From positions 1 through 48,840 of the forward strand of contig CANCAY010000001.1 in assembly GCA_947374225.1 (NCBI GenBank): a stretch of 48,840 bases of DNA. The letters are read 5' to 3'. The notes beneath the pieces are model-generated. The model ran no database searches. It was given only the letters and a program-made list of their open reading frames with translations, and was not told the origin of the DNA. The stretch's first letter is position 1. Each line of letters starts with the position of its first letter. This DNA comes from Chitinophagaceae bacterium. GTDB lineage: Bacteria; Bacteroidota; Bacteroidia; Chitinophagales; Chitinophagaceae. The position numbers were made by a program, and so were the translations under genes. Positions 8,132 to 16,605 of this stretch are shown here, piece after piece.

Positions 8132-8575
8132 ATGGAATTTATAGACAGAGACCCAGGAGAAGGCATTGCGACACAGCAGATTAACAAGAATTACCAGTCC
8201 AGCCAGGTAGTGCAGGCGAATGCCACTGGGTTTGGGGCAGCTTCGGACGATTTTATGGAAAGAGGGATTGACCTGAATGAGCAATTGATACACAATAAGC
8301 CAGCTACTTTTTTCTTTAGGGTAAATAGCGACGCTATGTTGGGTGCGGGCATTCATATTGGGGATACTTTAATTGTGGACAGAAGCATTCCCCCTGCTTC
8401 AGGCAAAGTAGTAGTGGCGGTATTGAATGGTGAATTTTTAGTGCGTCGTTTACAAATGCAAACACATAGTGTAACCCTGATTCCTGAAAATAAAAAATAC
8501 GGCACCATTCAAGTGGAGCAATTGTCGGAGTATCGCACTTGGGGCGTAGTGACTTATGTGATTCATAATTTATAA
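8132..8575 (+). CDS. UmuD/LexA-type S24 family protein, catalytic dyad apparently lost
   Basis: 147 residues. UmuD is the self-cleaving partner subunit of error-prone DNA polymerase V. From residue 32 it aligns without gaps to E. coli UmuD as I recall it: TGFGAASDDFMERGIDLN against CGFPSPAADYVEQRIDLN, then ATFFFRVNSDAM against ATYFVKASGDSM, then GEFLVRRLQ against GEFTVKKLQ. In this register the catalytic Ser60 is Ala68, the catalytic Lys97 is Arg105, and the scissile Cys-Gly bond is Thr32-Gly33. The fold residues (GIHIGDTLIVDR, VVAVLNGEF) are kept. It is therefore likely a stable non-cleaving UmuD-like subunit rather than a protease. There is no N-terminal helix-turn-helix, so it is not LexA. 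The GTG of umuC follows after 9 bases; the two form an operon. Confidence 0.85.
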   Translation: MEFIDRDPGEGIATQQINKNYQSSQVVQANATGFGAASDDFMERGIDLNEQLIHNKPATFFFRVNSDAMLGAGIHIGDTLIVDRSIPPASGKVVVAVLNGEFLVRRLQMQTHSVTLIPENKKYGTIQVEQLSEYRTWGVVTYVIHNL

Positions 8576-8584
8576 TTTCTACCC

Positions 8585-9871
8585 GTGCAAGCCATTGTTG
8601 ATTGCAATAGTTTTTATTGTTCTTGTGAAAGATTATTTCAGCCACAATTATTACATCAGCCCGTAGTGGTATTAAGTAATAATGATGGTTGTATTGTTTC
8701 AAGATCCGACGAAGCCAAGACCTTAGGCATTAGTATGGCCATCCCCTATTTTCAGGCGAAGGATATGATTGAGAAAAATAAAGTGCATACTTTTTCTTCT
8801 AATTATCATTTGTATGGAGACCTAAGCTGGCGTGTTATGGAAACCATGAGAAGCATGCTGCCACCGGGCTGTGTAGAAGTGTATTCGGTAGACGAAGCCT
8901 TCTTAGACTTAACACATGTACCTGTTGCTACTTTACAAGACTATTGCACCCAACTTAAAAATAAAATAGAAACTTGGACAGGCATTTCTGTTTCTATTGG
9001 TGTAGCTCCTAATAAAGTATTAAGTAAAGTAGCCAATCGATTAGCTAAAAAATATAAAGTACAAAAGAATTGTATTGTCATATTAGACAGCACTAAAAAA
9101 ATACAAGCAGCATTACAACATACCCCTGTGGAGGATATTTGGGGGGTGGGTTTTCAGTATAGTGAAAAATTAAAAACCTATGGTATTCATACTGCTTATG
9201 CATTAAGTATTAAGGACCTCAATTGGGGTAAACGCTTTTTAGGAGGCGTAGTGGGAATGAGATTAATAAGAGAATTGAAAGGATTTAAAAGTCATGGCAT
9301 GCAAGCGCCACGCACTGAGAAAAAAATGATTGCCACTACTCGTATGTTTGGAAGAGAGGTTACCGAATGGCAGGAAATAGAGGAAGCCCTGGCTACCTAT
9401 GCCACTAGGGCCACAGAAAAATTACGAAGGCAACATAGTGCGGCGCGGGGGGTAAGTGTATTCTTATTAAAAAAAGCCGCCATTGACTTACAGGCCACCC
9501 ATTATAACCGAGGCCGACAGGTAAGCGGTTATGCCCAACTAGACAACCCCAGCCAACTCACCCCCGATATTATTAAAGCAGCCCTGGCTATTGGGAGAAG
9601 TTTATTTGAAGACGGCGCTGTCTACAAAAAAGCGGGAATCATATTAACTGATTTTGTACCGGATATTGCCTTGCAAACCAATCTATTCGTAGCCCCTGCA
9701 GACGGAAGGCGTAAAAAACTAATGAACGTTATAGACAATATGAATGCTGCTTACCGAGGCGATATCCTCAAATTTGGGACTACTGGCACTCAGAAGAACT
9801 GGAAAATGCGCAGTGAAAAGCGCAGTAAACGCTATACCACTCGCTGGGATGAGCTTTGTACCGTCCGTTAG
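8585..9871 (+). CDS. umuC: DNA polymerase V catalytic subunit (Y-family translesion polymerase)
   Basis: 428 residues, full length. The start is GTG at 8585-8587, nine bases after the UmuD-like stop; no ATG in frame fits, because the conserved N-terminus begins immediately (QAIVDCNSFYCSCER). Y-family metal-binding residues are D6 in the first strand and D103/E104 in VYSVDEAFLDL. The little-finger region and the C-terminal UmuC extension are present, ending in KRYTTRWDELC. The protein copies past DNA lesions with low fidelity, normally together with processed UmuD and RecA. A non-standard start codon may keep its level low relative to the UmuD partner. The catalytic residues are intact although those of its partner are not. 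Confidence 0.93.
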   Translation: MQAIVDCNSFYCSCERLFQPQLLHQPVVVLSNNDGCIVSRSDEAKTLGISMAIPYFQAKDMIEKNKVHTFSSNYHLYGDLSWRVMETMRSMLPPGCVEVYSVDEAFLDLTHVPVATLQDYCTQLKNKIETWTGISVSIGVAPNKVLSKVANRLAKKYKVQKNCIVILDSTKKIQAALQHTPVEDIWGVGFQYSEKLKTYGIHTAYALSIKDLNWGKRFLGGVVGMRLIRELKGFKSHGMQAPRTEKKMIATTRMFGREVTEWQEIEEALATYATRATEKLRRQHSAARGVSVFLLKKAAIDLQATHYNRGRQVSGYAQLDNPSQLTPDIIKAALAIGRSLFEDGAVYKKAGIILTDFVPDIALQTNLFVAPADGRRKKLMNVIDNMNAAYRGDILKFGTTGTQKNWKMRSEKRSKRYTTRWDELCTVR

Positions 9872-9925
9872 TATAGATAGTGGAAAACCCTTTTATAAAA
9901 ATTCGGATAAATGCTTTCCCTGACG

Positions 9926-9933
9926 TATTTTTG
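9926..9933 (+). promoter_or_regulatory. -7 promoter box of the carB-half gene
   Basis: TATTTTTG is a perfect match to TAnnTTTG, 15 bases before the ATG at 9949. No clear TTTG was found at -33; the best is TTCG at 9902-9905. The box supports the internal start. Confidence 0.4.
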
Positions 9934-9948
9934 CGCAATTTCACACAT

Positions 9949-11142
9949 ATGAGCAACCAACTAAATTCCAACGAATCCATCCAATCTAAAAAGAAGAAAA
10001 TTATCGTATTAGGCAGCGGCCCTAATCGTATTGGACAAGGGATTGAATTTGACTATTGTTGTGTACATGGATTATTAGCAGTGAAGGAAGCAGGTTACGA
10101 AGCCATTATGGTAAACTGTAATCCTGAAACCGTGTCTACCGACTTTGACATGGCCGACAAATTATATTTCGAACCAGTTTATTGGGAGCATCTTTGGGAG
10201 ATCATTGAATTAGAGCAACCAGAAGGTGTGATTGTTCAGCTAGGCGGTCAAACGGCATTGAAATTAGCCAAGCGTTTGTCAGAGAGAGGCATTAAAATTA
10301 TAGGAACTTCATTTGATAGTTTAGACATTGCAGAAGACAGAGGTCGCTTTAGTGATTTATTAAAAGAATTAAATATTCCTTATCCTGAATATGGTACCGC
10401 TTACACCGCAGACGAAGCTATCGAAGTAGCGAACCAAGTGGGTTATCCAGTACTAGTAAGACCTAGCTATGTAATTGGTGGACAAAGAATGCGAATCGTA
10501 ATTAACGACGCAGAAGTAGAAACTGCAGTAGTAGGAATTTTAAAACATATCCCAGATAATAAAATATTGATTGATCATTTCTTAGATCGTTGTCAAGAAG
10601 CAGAAGTAGACGCTATATTTGATGGTGAGAATTTTCACGTGATGGGCGTGATGGAACATATTGAGCCAGCAGGTATACATAGTGGAGACAGTAATGCGGT
10701 ATTACCAGCATTTAACTTAACACCATTGATTGTAGAAACTATGGAATTTTATAGCGAGAAAATTGCAAGAGCTTTAAATATTAGAGGACTAATCAATATT
10801 CAGTTCGCTATTAAAGACGATAAAATATTTGTGATTGAAGCCAATCCAAGAGCATCAAGAACTACTCCATTCATTGCAAAAGCTTATCAAATTCCTTATT
10901 TAAATATTGCTACTAAAGTGATGTTAGGTGCGGCTAAATTAACCGACTTTGTAATGGAGAAAAAACTAGACGGCTATGCGATTAAAGAGCCTGTATTTAG
11001 TTTTGATAAATTCCCAGGTGTGAACAAGGAATTAGGCCCAGAGATGAAGAGTACTGGAGAAGCGATCCGCTTTATCAAAGACTTAAGAGACCCTTATTTT
11101 AGAACCTTATACAAAGAGCGTTCTATGAACTTATCAAGATAA
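9949..11142 (+). CDS. carB: Carbamoyl-phosphate synthase large chain, C-terminal half only
   Basis: 397 residues from ATG at 9949. An in-frame GTG at 9880 would add a non-conserved stretch that overlaps the -7 box, so I reject it. The sequence matches the second (carbamoyl-phosphate forming) ATP-grasp half of CarB: VLGSGPNRIGQGIEFDYCCVH, NCNPETVSTDFD, GGQTALKLA, VRPSYVIGGQRM, GIHSGDSNAVLP, FVIEANPRASRT. It ends LYKERSMNLSR, a normal end for the shorter Bacteroidota CarB without an allosteric MGS domain. The first half (carboxyphosphate domain and oligomerisation domain) is absent upstream, where umuC ends. CarB split into two genes is known in Aquifex and some methanogens. Here the protein is either one half of a split enzyme or an extra copy. 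A long hairpin terminator follows. Confidence 0.88.
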   Translation: MSNQLNSNESIQSKKKKIIVLGSGPNRIGQGIEFDYCCVHGLLAVKEAGYEAIMVNCNPETVSTDFDMADKLYFEPVYWEHLWEIIELEQPEGVIVQLGGQTALKLAKRLSERGIKIIGTSFDSLDIAEDRGRFSDLLKELNIPYPEYGTAYTADEAIEVANQVGYPVLVRPSYVIGGQRMRIVINDAEVETAVVGILKHIPDNKILIDHFLDRCQEAEVDAIFDGENFHVMGVMEHIEPAGIHSGDSNAVLPAFNLTPLIVETMEFYSEKIARALNIRGLINIQFAIKDDKIFVIEANPRASRTTPFIAKAYQIPYLNIATKVMLGAAKLTDFVMEKKLDGYAIKEPVFSFDKFPGVNKELGPEMKSTGEAIRFIKDLRDPYFRTLYKERSMNLSR

Positions 11143-11179
11143 ATCAGAAGTTGCGAAAGCGACTGATACAAAAAATAGT

Positions 11180-11220
11180 TAAACTAAAAAGCCTCGACAA
11201 AATCGAGGCTTTTTAGTTTA
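11180..11220. terminator. Long bidirectional terminator between carB half and M28 peptidase
   Basis: An 18-bp perfect stem (11180-11197 pairing with 11203-11220, core AAAAAGCCTCGA) around a five-base loop, A-rich on one side and T-rich on the other. It can serve both convergent genes. Confidence 0.9.
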
Positions 11221-11271
11221 GGGCTTTGTAATTGTAATAACTTGAAGCCCATATATTTTATAAAGGAGAAA

Positions 11272-12642
11272 TTAATTCACTCCACGTTGATCTACTAAAT
11301 AAATAAATGCAGCAATGTTTACAGCGCCTAATAATAATTCACGCTTATTTACATTTTCAAATACATCTGTTTTTGCGTGATGCACATCAAAATAACGTTG
11401 ACTGTCTGGAATCATGCTTGACATAATAACAGTTTTATCATATCCAGTTAATGGCCCAATGTCTGCACCACCACCACCAGCGGTAACTTCCGTTCCATAA
11501 GGCTTTAATAAAGGAGTCCATGTTTGGAAGCGCGCTAATTGTGATGGAGAACAACTTACTGCAATTGATCTTGGTGTAAAACCACCTTCATCACTTTCCA
11601 ATGCCAAAATATGTTTTTCCTTATTCAACTTTGCAAGTTCGGCATATTTAGCACCCCCCTTTCCACCATTCTCTTCGTTCGCAAATAATACAAAACGAAT
11701 CGTATGCTTAGGTTGATAATTTAATGCTTTCATAGTACGTAATATTTCCATAGTTTGTACAATACCAGCACCATCATCATGTGCACCTTCATTCACATCC
11801 CAACTATCTAAGTGACCACCAATAGTAATTATTTCTTCTGGATGTTCTGTTCCTTTTAATTCAGCAACCACATTATTCTCGTCTGCGTCTGGCAAAAAGA
11901 AACCATAGGTTTGCATTTGAACACGTACCGTTCCTTTTTTTGCTTGCGCATATAAAGCTTTTGCATCGTCAGGACCTAAAGCCACTGCAGGAATTTTTGG
12001 CAAGGTTTCGTCATACACCATCGTGCCCGTATGTGGCGCATTGTCTGGAGCTGAACTTAAAGAATGAATCATTATACCTACAGCGCCATATTTAGCTGCA
12101 CGGCTAGCACCAGACCTTCTATAAATACCAGAAGCGCCATAAGCACCAAATGTTTGAATTAATGTAGGATCAAATTCACTATTGAAATATACGATCTTAC
12201 CTTTTACTTCGTCCTTTCGCTTTTCTAGTTCGTTAAAATTAGCCACTGCTAAAACCTCTGCTTCTAATAAGCCATTAGAACCCATTGAATTTCCTAGTGC
12301 TAATACTTCTAGCTTTTGAATAGTAGCTACTCCATTTATGCCTACAATCGCAGCAAAGTCCTTGCCGCCTCTTTGCCAACTAGGTGTTTTACAAGGCTGC
12401 ATAAAAACCTTATCTGGGTTAAATGCTTCCATATTACGTTTACCCCAAATTGCAGCATTTTGCTGTTGTGGAGAACCCGCTAAACGACCTCCTATTTTTT
12501 TTGTTAACTCTCTTAACAAATCATAAGCTTTGCCATTTGTCATTATTTCGTCTGCCATTTTTTTAATGGTCACACTGTCTTGATTCACTTGGGCTTGAGC
12601 CATTAAAGGCATACAAAAAAGGAATAGAAAAAATTTACGCAT
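11272..12642 (-). CDS. Exported M28 family zinc peptidase (carboxypeptidase Q-like)
   Basis: 456 residues with a signal peptide ending near MAQAQ (residue 18). A PA-type insert at about 120-250 interrupts the peptidase domain, as in plasma glutamate carboxypeptidases. The two-zinc site is visible as GGHLDSWD (H277), AHDDGAG (D290), NEENGG (E323/E324), ESDEGG (D351) and HHAKTD (H421/H422). It should trim amino acids from peptides in the periplasm or outside the cell. No T9SS C-terminal sorting domain is seen. It stands alone, convergent with the carB half and divergent from bshA. Confidence 0.9.
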   Translation of the reverse strand: MRKFFLFLFCMPLMAQAQVNQDSVTIKKMADEIMTNGKAYDLLRELTKKIGGRLAGSPQQQNAAIWGKRNMEAFNPDKVFMQPCKTPSWQRGGKDFAAIVGINGVATIQKLEVLALGNSMGSNGLLEAEVLAVANFNELEKRKDEVKGKIVYFNSEFDPTLIQTFGAYGASGIYRRSGASRAAKYGAVGIMIHSLSSAPDNAPHTGTMVYDETLPKIPAVALGPDDAKALYAQAKKGTVRVQMQTYGFFLPDADENNVVAELKGTEHPEEIITIGGHLDSWDVNEGAHDDGAGIVQTMEILRTMKALNYQPKHTIRFVLFANEENGGKGGAKYAELAKLNKEKHILALESDEGGFTPRSIAVSCSPSQLARFQTWTPLLKPYGTEVTAGGGGADIGPLTGYDKTVIMSSMIPDSQRYFDVHHAKTDVFENVNKRELLLGAVNIAAFIYLVDQRGVN

Positions 12643-12731
12643 AGCTGCTATTTTACGTTTATAATATTTCTTAAATATAATTAAACTTTGTTGATTATTT
12701 AGTTGTTATTTGCATATTCAACGTAAGTAAA

Positions 12732-13868
12732 ATGAAGATTGGAATTGTTTGTTATCCCACATTTGGTGGTAGTGGCGTTTTGGCAACAGAACTGGGTAAG
12801 GCCTTAGCAGAAAAAGGGCATGAGATACATTTTATCACCTACCAACAACCGGTTCGATTAAATGGCTTTCATGCTAATATATTTTACCATGAAGTACGTG
12901 TTCCGTCGTATCCATTATTCGACTACCCTCCTTATGAACTAGCTTTAGCAAGTACCATGGTTGACGTTATTCTAAACCATGACTTGGATTTAATACATGC
13001 GCATTATGCCATCCCGCATGCATCAGCTGCTTATACTGCTAAACAAATTGTAAAGCAAAAAACAGGTCGCTCTGTTCCTGTAATTACTACACTTCATGGT
13101 ACCGATATTACTTTAGTAGGTCGTGATAAAACTTATGAGCCCGTAGTTACTTTTTCAATTAACGAGAGTGATGCCATCACTGCCGTATCAGAAAATTTAA
13201 AGCAAGAAACTTTAAAGCATTTTGATATTCGTAAAAATATACAAGTCATTAATAACTTTGTGGACTTACATCGTTATGATAAAAAGCCTGTGGCTGCATT
13301 TAGACAAGTCATTGCGCCGCATAAAGAAAAAATCATTGTACACGCGTCTAACTTTAGAAAGATAAAAAGAATAGACGATGTAATGGATATATTTAAAAAT
13401 ATCCATGCAGCTTTACCTGCTAAATTATTAATGGTGGGTGATGGCCCCGAACGCCCTATTGCAGAGGACTTAGCAAGACAATATGGTATTGAAGCAGACG
13501 TTCGTTTTTTAGGGAAGCAAGAGCAAATGGAAGAAATTTTAGCAGTGAGTGATATCTTCTTACTGCCGTCTGAATATGAGAGTTTTGGTTTAGCTGCCTT
13601 GGAAGCTATGGCTGCAAGCGCTGTTGTAATTAGTTCTGACGCAGGTGGTTTAGGAGAAGTTAATATTGACGGCGTTACTGGTTATACCGCTCCTGTTGGA
13701 GACGTAGCCACTATGAGTCAAAGAGCAATTGAATTATTACAAGACGATGCTAAATTGAAAACTTTTAAGCAAAATGCTTTAAAGCAAGCAGGCTTATTTG
13801 ACATTCATCATGTGATACCAGTTTATGAAGCATTGTATAGACAATACTGCCGAACAGGAGATTGCTAA
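12732..13868 (+). CDS. bshA: N-acetyl-alpha-D-glucosaminyl L-malate synthase (bacillithiol synthesis)
   Basis: 378 residues, GT4-type glycosyltransferase with two Rossmann domains. It joins GlcNAc from UDP-GlcNAc to L-malate, the first step of bacillithiol synthesis. BshA signatures include GIVCYPTFGGSGVLATELG at the N-terminus, HEVRVPSYPLFDYPPYELALAS, IHAHYAIPHASAA and TTLHGTDITLVG. The donor-binding C-domain has PSEYESFGLAALEAMA with the E-x7-E type motif. bshB and bshC are not in the window. The stop codon directly abuts the stop of the convergent aminotransferase gene. Confidence 0.94.
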   Translation: MKIGIVCYPTFGGSGVLATELGKALAEKGHEIHFITYQQPVRLNGFHANIFYHEVRVPSYPLFDYPPYELALASTMVDVILNHDLDLIHAHYAIPHASAAYTAKQIVKQKTGRSVPVITTLHGTDITLVGRDKTYEPVVTFSINESDAITAVSENLKQETLKHFDIRKNIQVINNFVDLHRYDKKPVAAFRQVIAPHKEKIIVHASNFRKIKRIDDVMDIFKNIHAALPAKLLMVGDGPERPIAEDLARQYGIEADVRFLGKQEQMEEILAVSDIFLLPSEYESFGLAALEAMAASAVVISSDAGGLGEVNIDGVTGYTAPVGDVATMSQRAIELLQDDAKLKTFKQNALKQAGLFDIHHVIPVYEALYRQYCRTGDC

Positions 13869-15062
13869 TTAAATTGACTGATCAATACTATCTTTTATTT
13901 TTTGAATTGCCATTGCCAACTCCTCCATAGTTATACATAATGGTGGTGCAATTCTGATTCTATCTTCTGCAAACAAGAACCAGTCTGTTATAATACCATT
14001 AGCCACACAAGCTGCTGCAATTTTTTTAGCAAGCGCTGCTGAGCTAAACTGTATAGACATCCATAAACCTTTATGATTTCTTTGTTGAATGGCAGGATGT
14101 ATCATATGGTCCACTAAATACTTTTCTTTTGCAGTTACTTCATGAATCCACCCTGAATTTTGTAATACTTGAAGCGCCGCATATCCTGCAGCGCAGGAAA
14201 CTGGATTCCCTCCAAATGTAGTGATATGGCCAAGTACCGGGCTTTCGGTTAAGGTTCCCATCATTTTAGTATCTGAAATAAAAGCACCTAATGGCAAACC
14301 ACCACCTAATGCTTTTCCAACCAACAAAATGTCGGGACTAATTCCATATTGTTCAAAAGCAAATAAAGTACCAGTTCGTCCAAAACCAGATTGAATCTCG
14401 TCCACAATTAAAAGTGCACATAAAGCTTCGCACTTTAATTTCAATGCTTGAATCCATTTTGTATTAGCAGGAGTGATCCCTGTTTCTGCTTGCACCAATT
14501 CTACTAAAACACATGCAACAGTATGATCAAGTAATTCAATGTCTTCAAAATTATTATAACGCAAATGTAAAATATCGGGCAACAAGGGTCTGAAAGCTGT
14601 TTTAAAATATTCGTCTCCCATTACACTTAGTGCACCTTGGGTACTTCCATGATAAGCGCCTTCAAATGCGACTATCCTAGTTCGACCAGTCACCCGCTTG
14701 GCCAATTTCATAGCGCCTTCGGTAGCTTCTGCACCACTATTAGTAAAATACACCGATTGTAAATTACTAGGTAATAAAGCAGTTAGTGTTTTGGCATAGT
14801 TTACTTGTGGCGCTTGCACGAATTCACCGTAAACAATAACATGCATATATTGATCCACTTGTTCCTTTATTGCTTTTATTACGTCTGGATGGCTATGCCC
14901 AATATTACAAACACTAAATCCGGCAATCATATCCACAAAAGCTTTACCATGCAGGTCGTGAATGTAAATACCCTTTGCAGACGCCACTTCTATGCCAATT
15001 GGCTTGTCTGAAGTTTGTGCGAGATGCTGAAAAAAAAGTTGCCTATTGTTTATTCTTGACAT
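13869..15062 (-). CDS. Class III PLP aminotransferase (acetylornithine/ornithine aminotransferase-like)
   Basis: 397 residues from ATG at 15060-15062 (MSRINNRQLFF). An upstream in-frame start would run into the divergent gene's start region. Fold-type I motifs are present: FTNSGAEATEGAMKLAK (PLP phosphate binding), LIVDEIQSGFGRTG (D221) and LLVGKALGGGLPLGAF with the Schiff-base Lys at about 250. This subgroup transfers amino groups from omega-amines such as ornithine, acetylornithine, lysine or 4-aminobutyrate to 2-oxoglutarate. No arginine-biosynthesis genes lie nearby, so the exact substrate is open. It is divergent from the gamma-carbonic anhydrase gene, with 34 bases between starts. Confidence 0.88.
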   Translation of the reverse strand: MSRINNRQLFFQHLAQTSDKPIGIEVASAKGIYIHDLHGKAFVDMIAGFSVCNIGHSHPDVIKAIKEQVDQYMHVIVYGEFVQAPQVNYAKTLTALLPSNLQSVYFTNSGAEATEGAMKLAKRVTGRTRIVAFEGAYHGSTQGALSVMGDEYFKTAFRPLLPDILHLRYNNFEDIELLDHTVACVLVELVQAETGITPANTKWIQALKLKCEALCALLIVDEIQSGFGRTGTLFAFEQYGISPDILLVGKALGGGLPLGAFISDTKMMGTLTESPVLGHITTFGGNPVSCAAGYAALQVLQNSGWIHEVTAKEKYLVDHMIHPAIQQRNHKGLWMSIQFSSAALAKKIAAACVANGIITDWFLFAEDRIRIAPPLCITMEELAMAIQKIKDSIDQSI

Positions 15063-15096
15063 TACTAGTAAATTGCGGTACAAAAGTCGCATTTTT

Positions 15097-15633
15097 ATGG
15101 CAACCATACTAGCAGTTCAAGGAAAACATCCTCAATTTGGTGAAAATTGTTTTATCGCACCCAATGCCACAATTGTTGGCGAAGTAAATATGGGCGACGA
15201 TTGCTCCGTTTGGTTCAATGCTGTGATTCGTGGAGACGTGCATTTTATCAAAATGGGGTATAAAGTAAATATTCAGGACGGCGCCATTATTCATTGCACT
15301 TATCAAAAACATCCCACTACTATTGGCAATAATGTTTCCATTGGCCATAATGCCATGGTGCATGGTTGCACCATTCATGATAATGTCTTAATTGGAATGG
15401 GTAGTATTGTTATGGATGCTTGCGTGGTGCATTCCAATGCTATTATTGCTGCTGGAGCAGTGGTTTTGGAAGGTACTATAGTGGAAGCTGGAAGTATTTA
15501 TGCAGGCGTTCCCGCAAAAAAAGTAAAAATGGTTTCAGAGGAATTAATACATGGTGAGATTAATCGCATTTCAAATAATTATGTAAAGTATGCTTCTTGG
15601 TTTAGTGAGCATAATGACGCTCCAAAGCAATAA
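15097..15633 (+). CDS. Gamma-carbonic anhydrase family protein (left-handed beta-helix)
   Basis: 178 residues from ATG at 15097 (MATILAVQGKHPQFG); a longer reading from 15046 would overlap the divergent gene. Hexapeptide repeats form a left-handed beta-helix. The three zinc histidines of the family are present: H66 (GAIIHC), H84 and H89 (SIGHNAMVHGC). R45/D47 (VIRGDVHF) and Q60/D61, used for trimer contacts and the active site, are also kept. It may hydrate CO2, though many bacterial members have weak or no measured activity. It ends 5 bases from the convergent rsgA gene. Confidence 0.9.
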   Translation: MATILAVQGKHPQFGENCFIAPNATIVGEVNMGDDCSVWFNAVIRGDVHFIKMGYKVNIQDGAIIHCTYQKHPTTIGNNVSIGHNAMVHGCTIHDNVLIGMGSIVMDACVVHSNAIIAAGAVVLEGTIVEAGSIYAGVPAKKVKMVSEELIHGEINRISNNYVKYASWFSEHNDAPKQ

Positions 15634-15638
15634 TCCTG

Positions 15639-16565
15639 CTAGTATTTGAAAGTCTCAATGCCATGCCATAAATCTACGTAGCTAAAAAAACGAGCTTCCG
15701 AAATAATTCCTTTTTCAACAGCTGCTTTTACTGCACATCCTGGCTCATTAATATGCTGACAATTATTGAATTGACAGCCATGCATTTTAGCACGCATCTC
15801 AGGAAAGTATTGTGCTAATTCTTCTTTATCCATATTGGCTAAACCTAACTCACGCATACCTGGCGTGTCTATTACTGAACCACCCGTTGGCAAATCATAC
15901 ATTTGCGCAAAAGTAGTAGTATGCATACCCTTACCGCTCCAATCACTTACTTCCTGTGTGTTAATGTCCAAGTCTGGAAATAAATAATTTATAAAAGAAG
16001 ATTTTCCAACACCACTATGGCCACTCACTAATGTGGTCTTATTTTTTATGACTTCATGAATAGGATCTAATCCAGTTTTATTTTCAATACTAATTAAAAA
16101 AACTTGATACCCTATTGCTTCGTACATCTCTTTCATGGTCTCGTATACTTCCATCTCCTGCTCCCCATAAATATCAGATTTGTTAAAAACGATAACAGCT
16201 GGAATATGAAAAGCTTCACAAGAGATTAAAAAACGGTCTATAAAGCCTTGAGATGTTTTAGGAGATTTTAAAGTAGCGAGCAAAATAGATTGATCCAAAT
16301 TGGAAGCAATAATATGCTGCTGCCTTTTATTATGAGGGGATTGTCTTGCTACATAGTTGTGTCTGTCTAAAATGGTGTTAATCATGACCGATTTTTGGTC
16401 GGCATCTTCCAGTTCATACTCCACCCAGTCCCCAACCGCAATTGGGTTGGTAGAAGACCGATTGTCTAGCTTTACAATACCCTTGATTCGGGCTTGATAA
16501 AACACGCCCTCCTCGGATTTGATCGAGTACCAGCTACCTGTAGATTTATAGACCCTTGCTCTCAT
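15639..16565 (-). CDS. rsgA: Ribosome small-subunit-dependent GTPase A
   Basis: 308 residues, a standard length. A circularly permuted GTPase that checks late maturation of the 30S subunit. An N-terminal OB fold occupies about 1-70. The GTPase motifs come in permuted order: G4 FNKSD (127-131), G1 GHSGVGKSS (182-190), G3 DTPGMRELG (233-241). A C-terminal zinc knuckle has C264, C269, H271 and C277 (HGCQFNNCQHINEPGC). The start is ATG at 16563-16565, six bases after a TATCTTCG box on the same strand. It overlaps nothing on its own strand; the divergent ubiE starts 41 bases away. Confidence 0.96.
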   Translation of the reverse strand: MRARVYKSTGSWYSIKSEEGVFYQARIKGIVKLDNRSSTNPIAVGDWVEYELEDADQKSVMINTILDRHNYVARQSPHNKRQQHIIASNLDQSILLATLKSPKTSQGFIDRFLISCEAFHIPAVIVFNKSDIYGEQEMEVYETMKEMYEAIGYQVFLISIENKTGLDPIHEVIKNKTTLVSGHSGVGKSSFINYLFPDLDINTQEVSDWSGKGMHTTTFAQMYDLPTGGSVIDTPGMRELGLANMDKEELAQYFPEMRAKMHGCQFNNCQHINEPGCAVKAAVEKGIISEARFFSYVDLWHGIETFKY

Positions 16566-16571
16566 GCACAG

Positions 16572-16579
16572 CGAAGATA
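16572..16579 (-). promoter_or_regulatory. -7-like box of rsgA
   Basis: On the minus strand this reads TATCTTCG, one mismatch from TAnnTTTG, ending 6 bases before the rsgA ATG. A transcript from it would have almost no leader. Confidence 0.4.
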
Positions 16580-16593
16580 ACCCACAAATTCAA

Positions 16594-16601
16594 TATCTTT
16601 G
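16594..16601 (+). promoter_or_regulatory. -7 promoter box of ubiE
   Basis: TATCTTTG, a perfect TAnnTTTG match, ends 4 bases before the ubiE ATG. No good -33 element is visible. Confidence 0.45.
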
Positions 16602-16605
16602 CCTC

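Noticed and set aside
9872..9948. Remnant of the CarB N-terminal half upstream of the lone C-terminal half
   Set aside because: The 77 bases hold only a -7 box and non-conserved codons; the preceding gene is a complete umuC.
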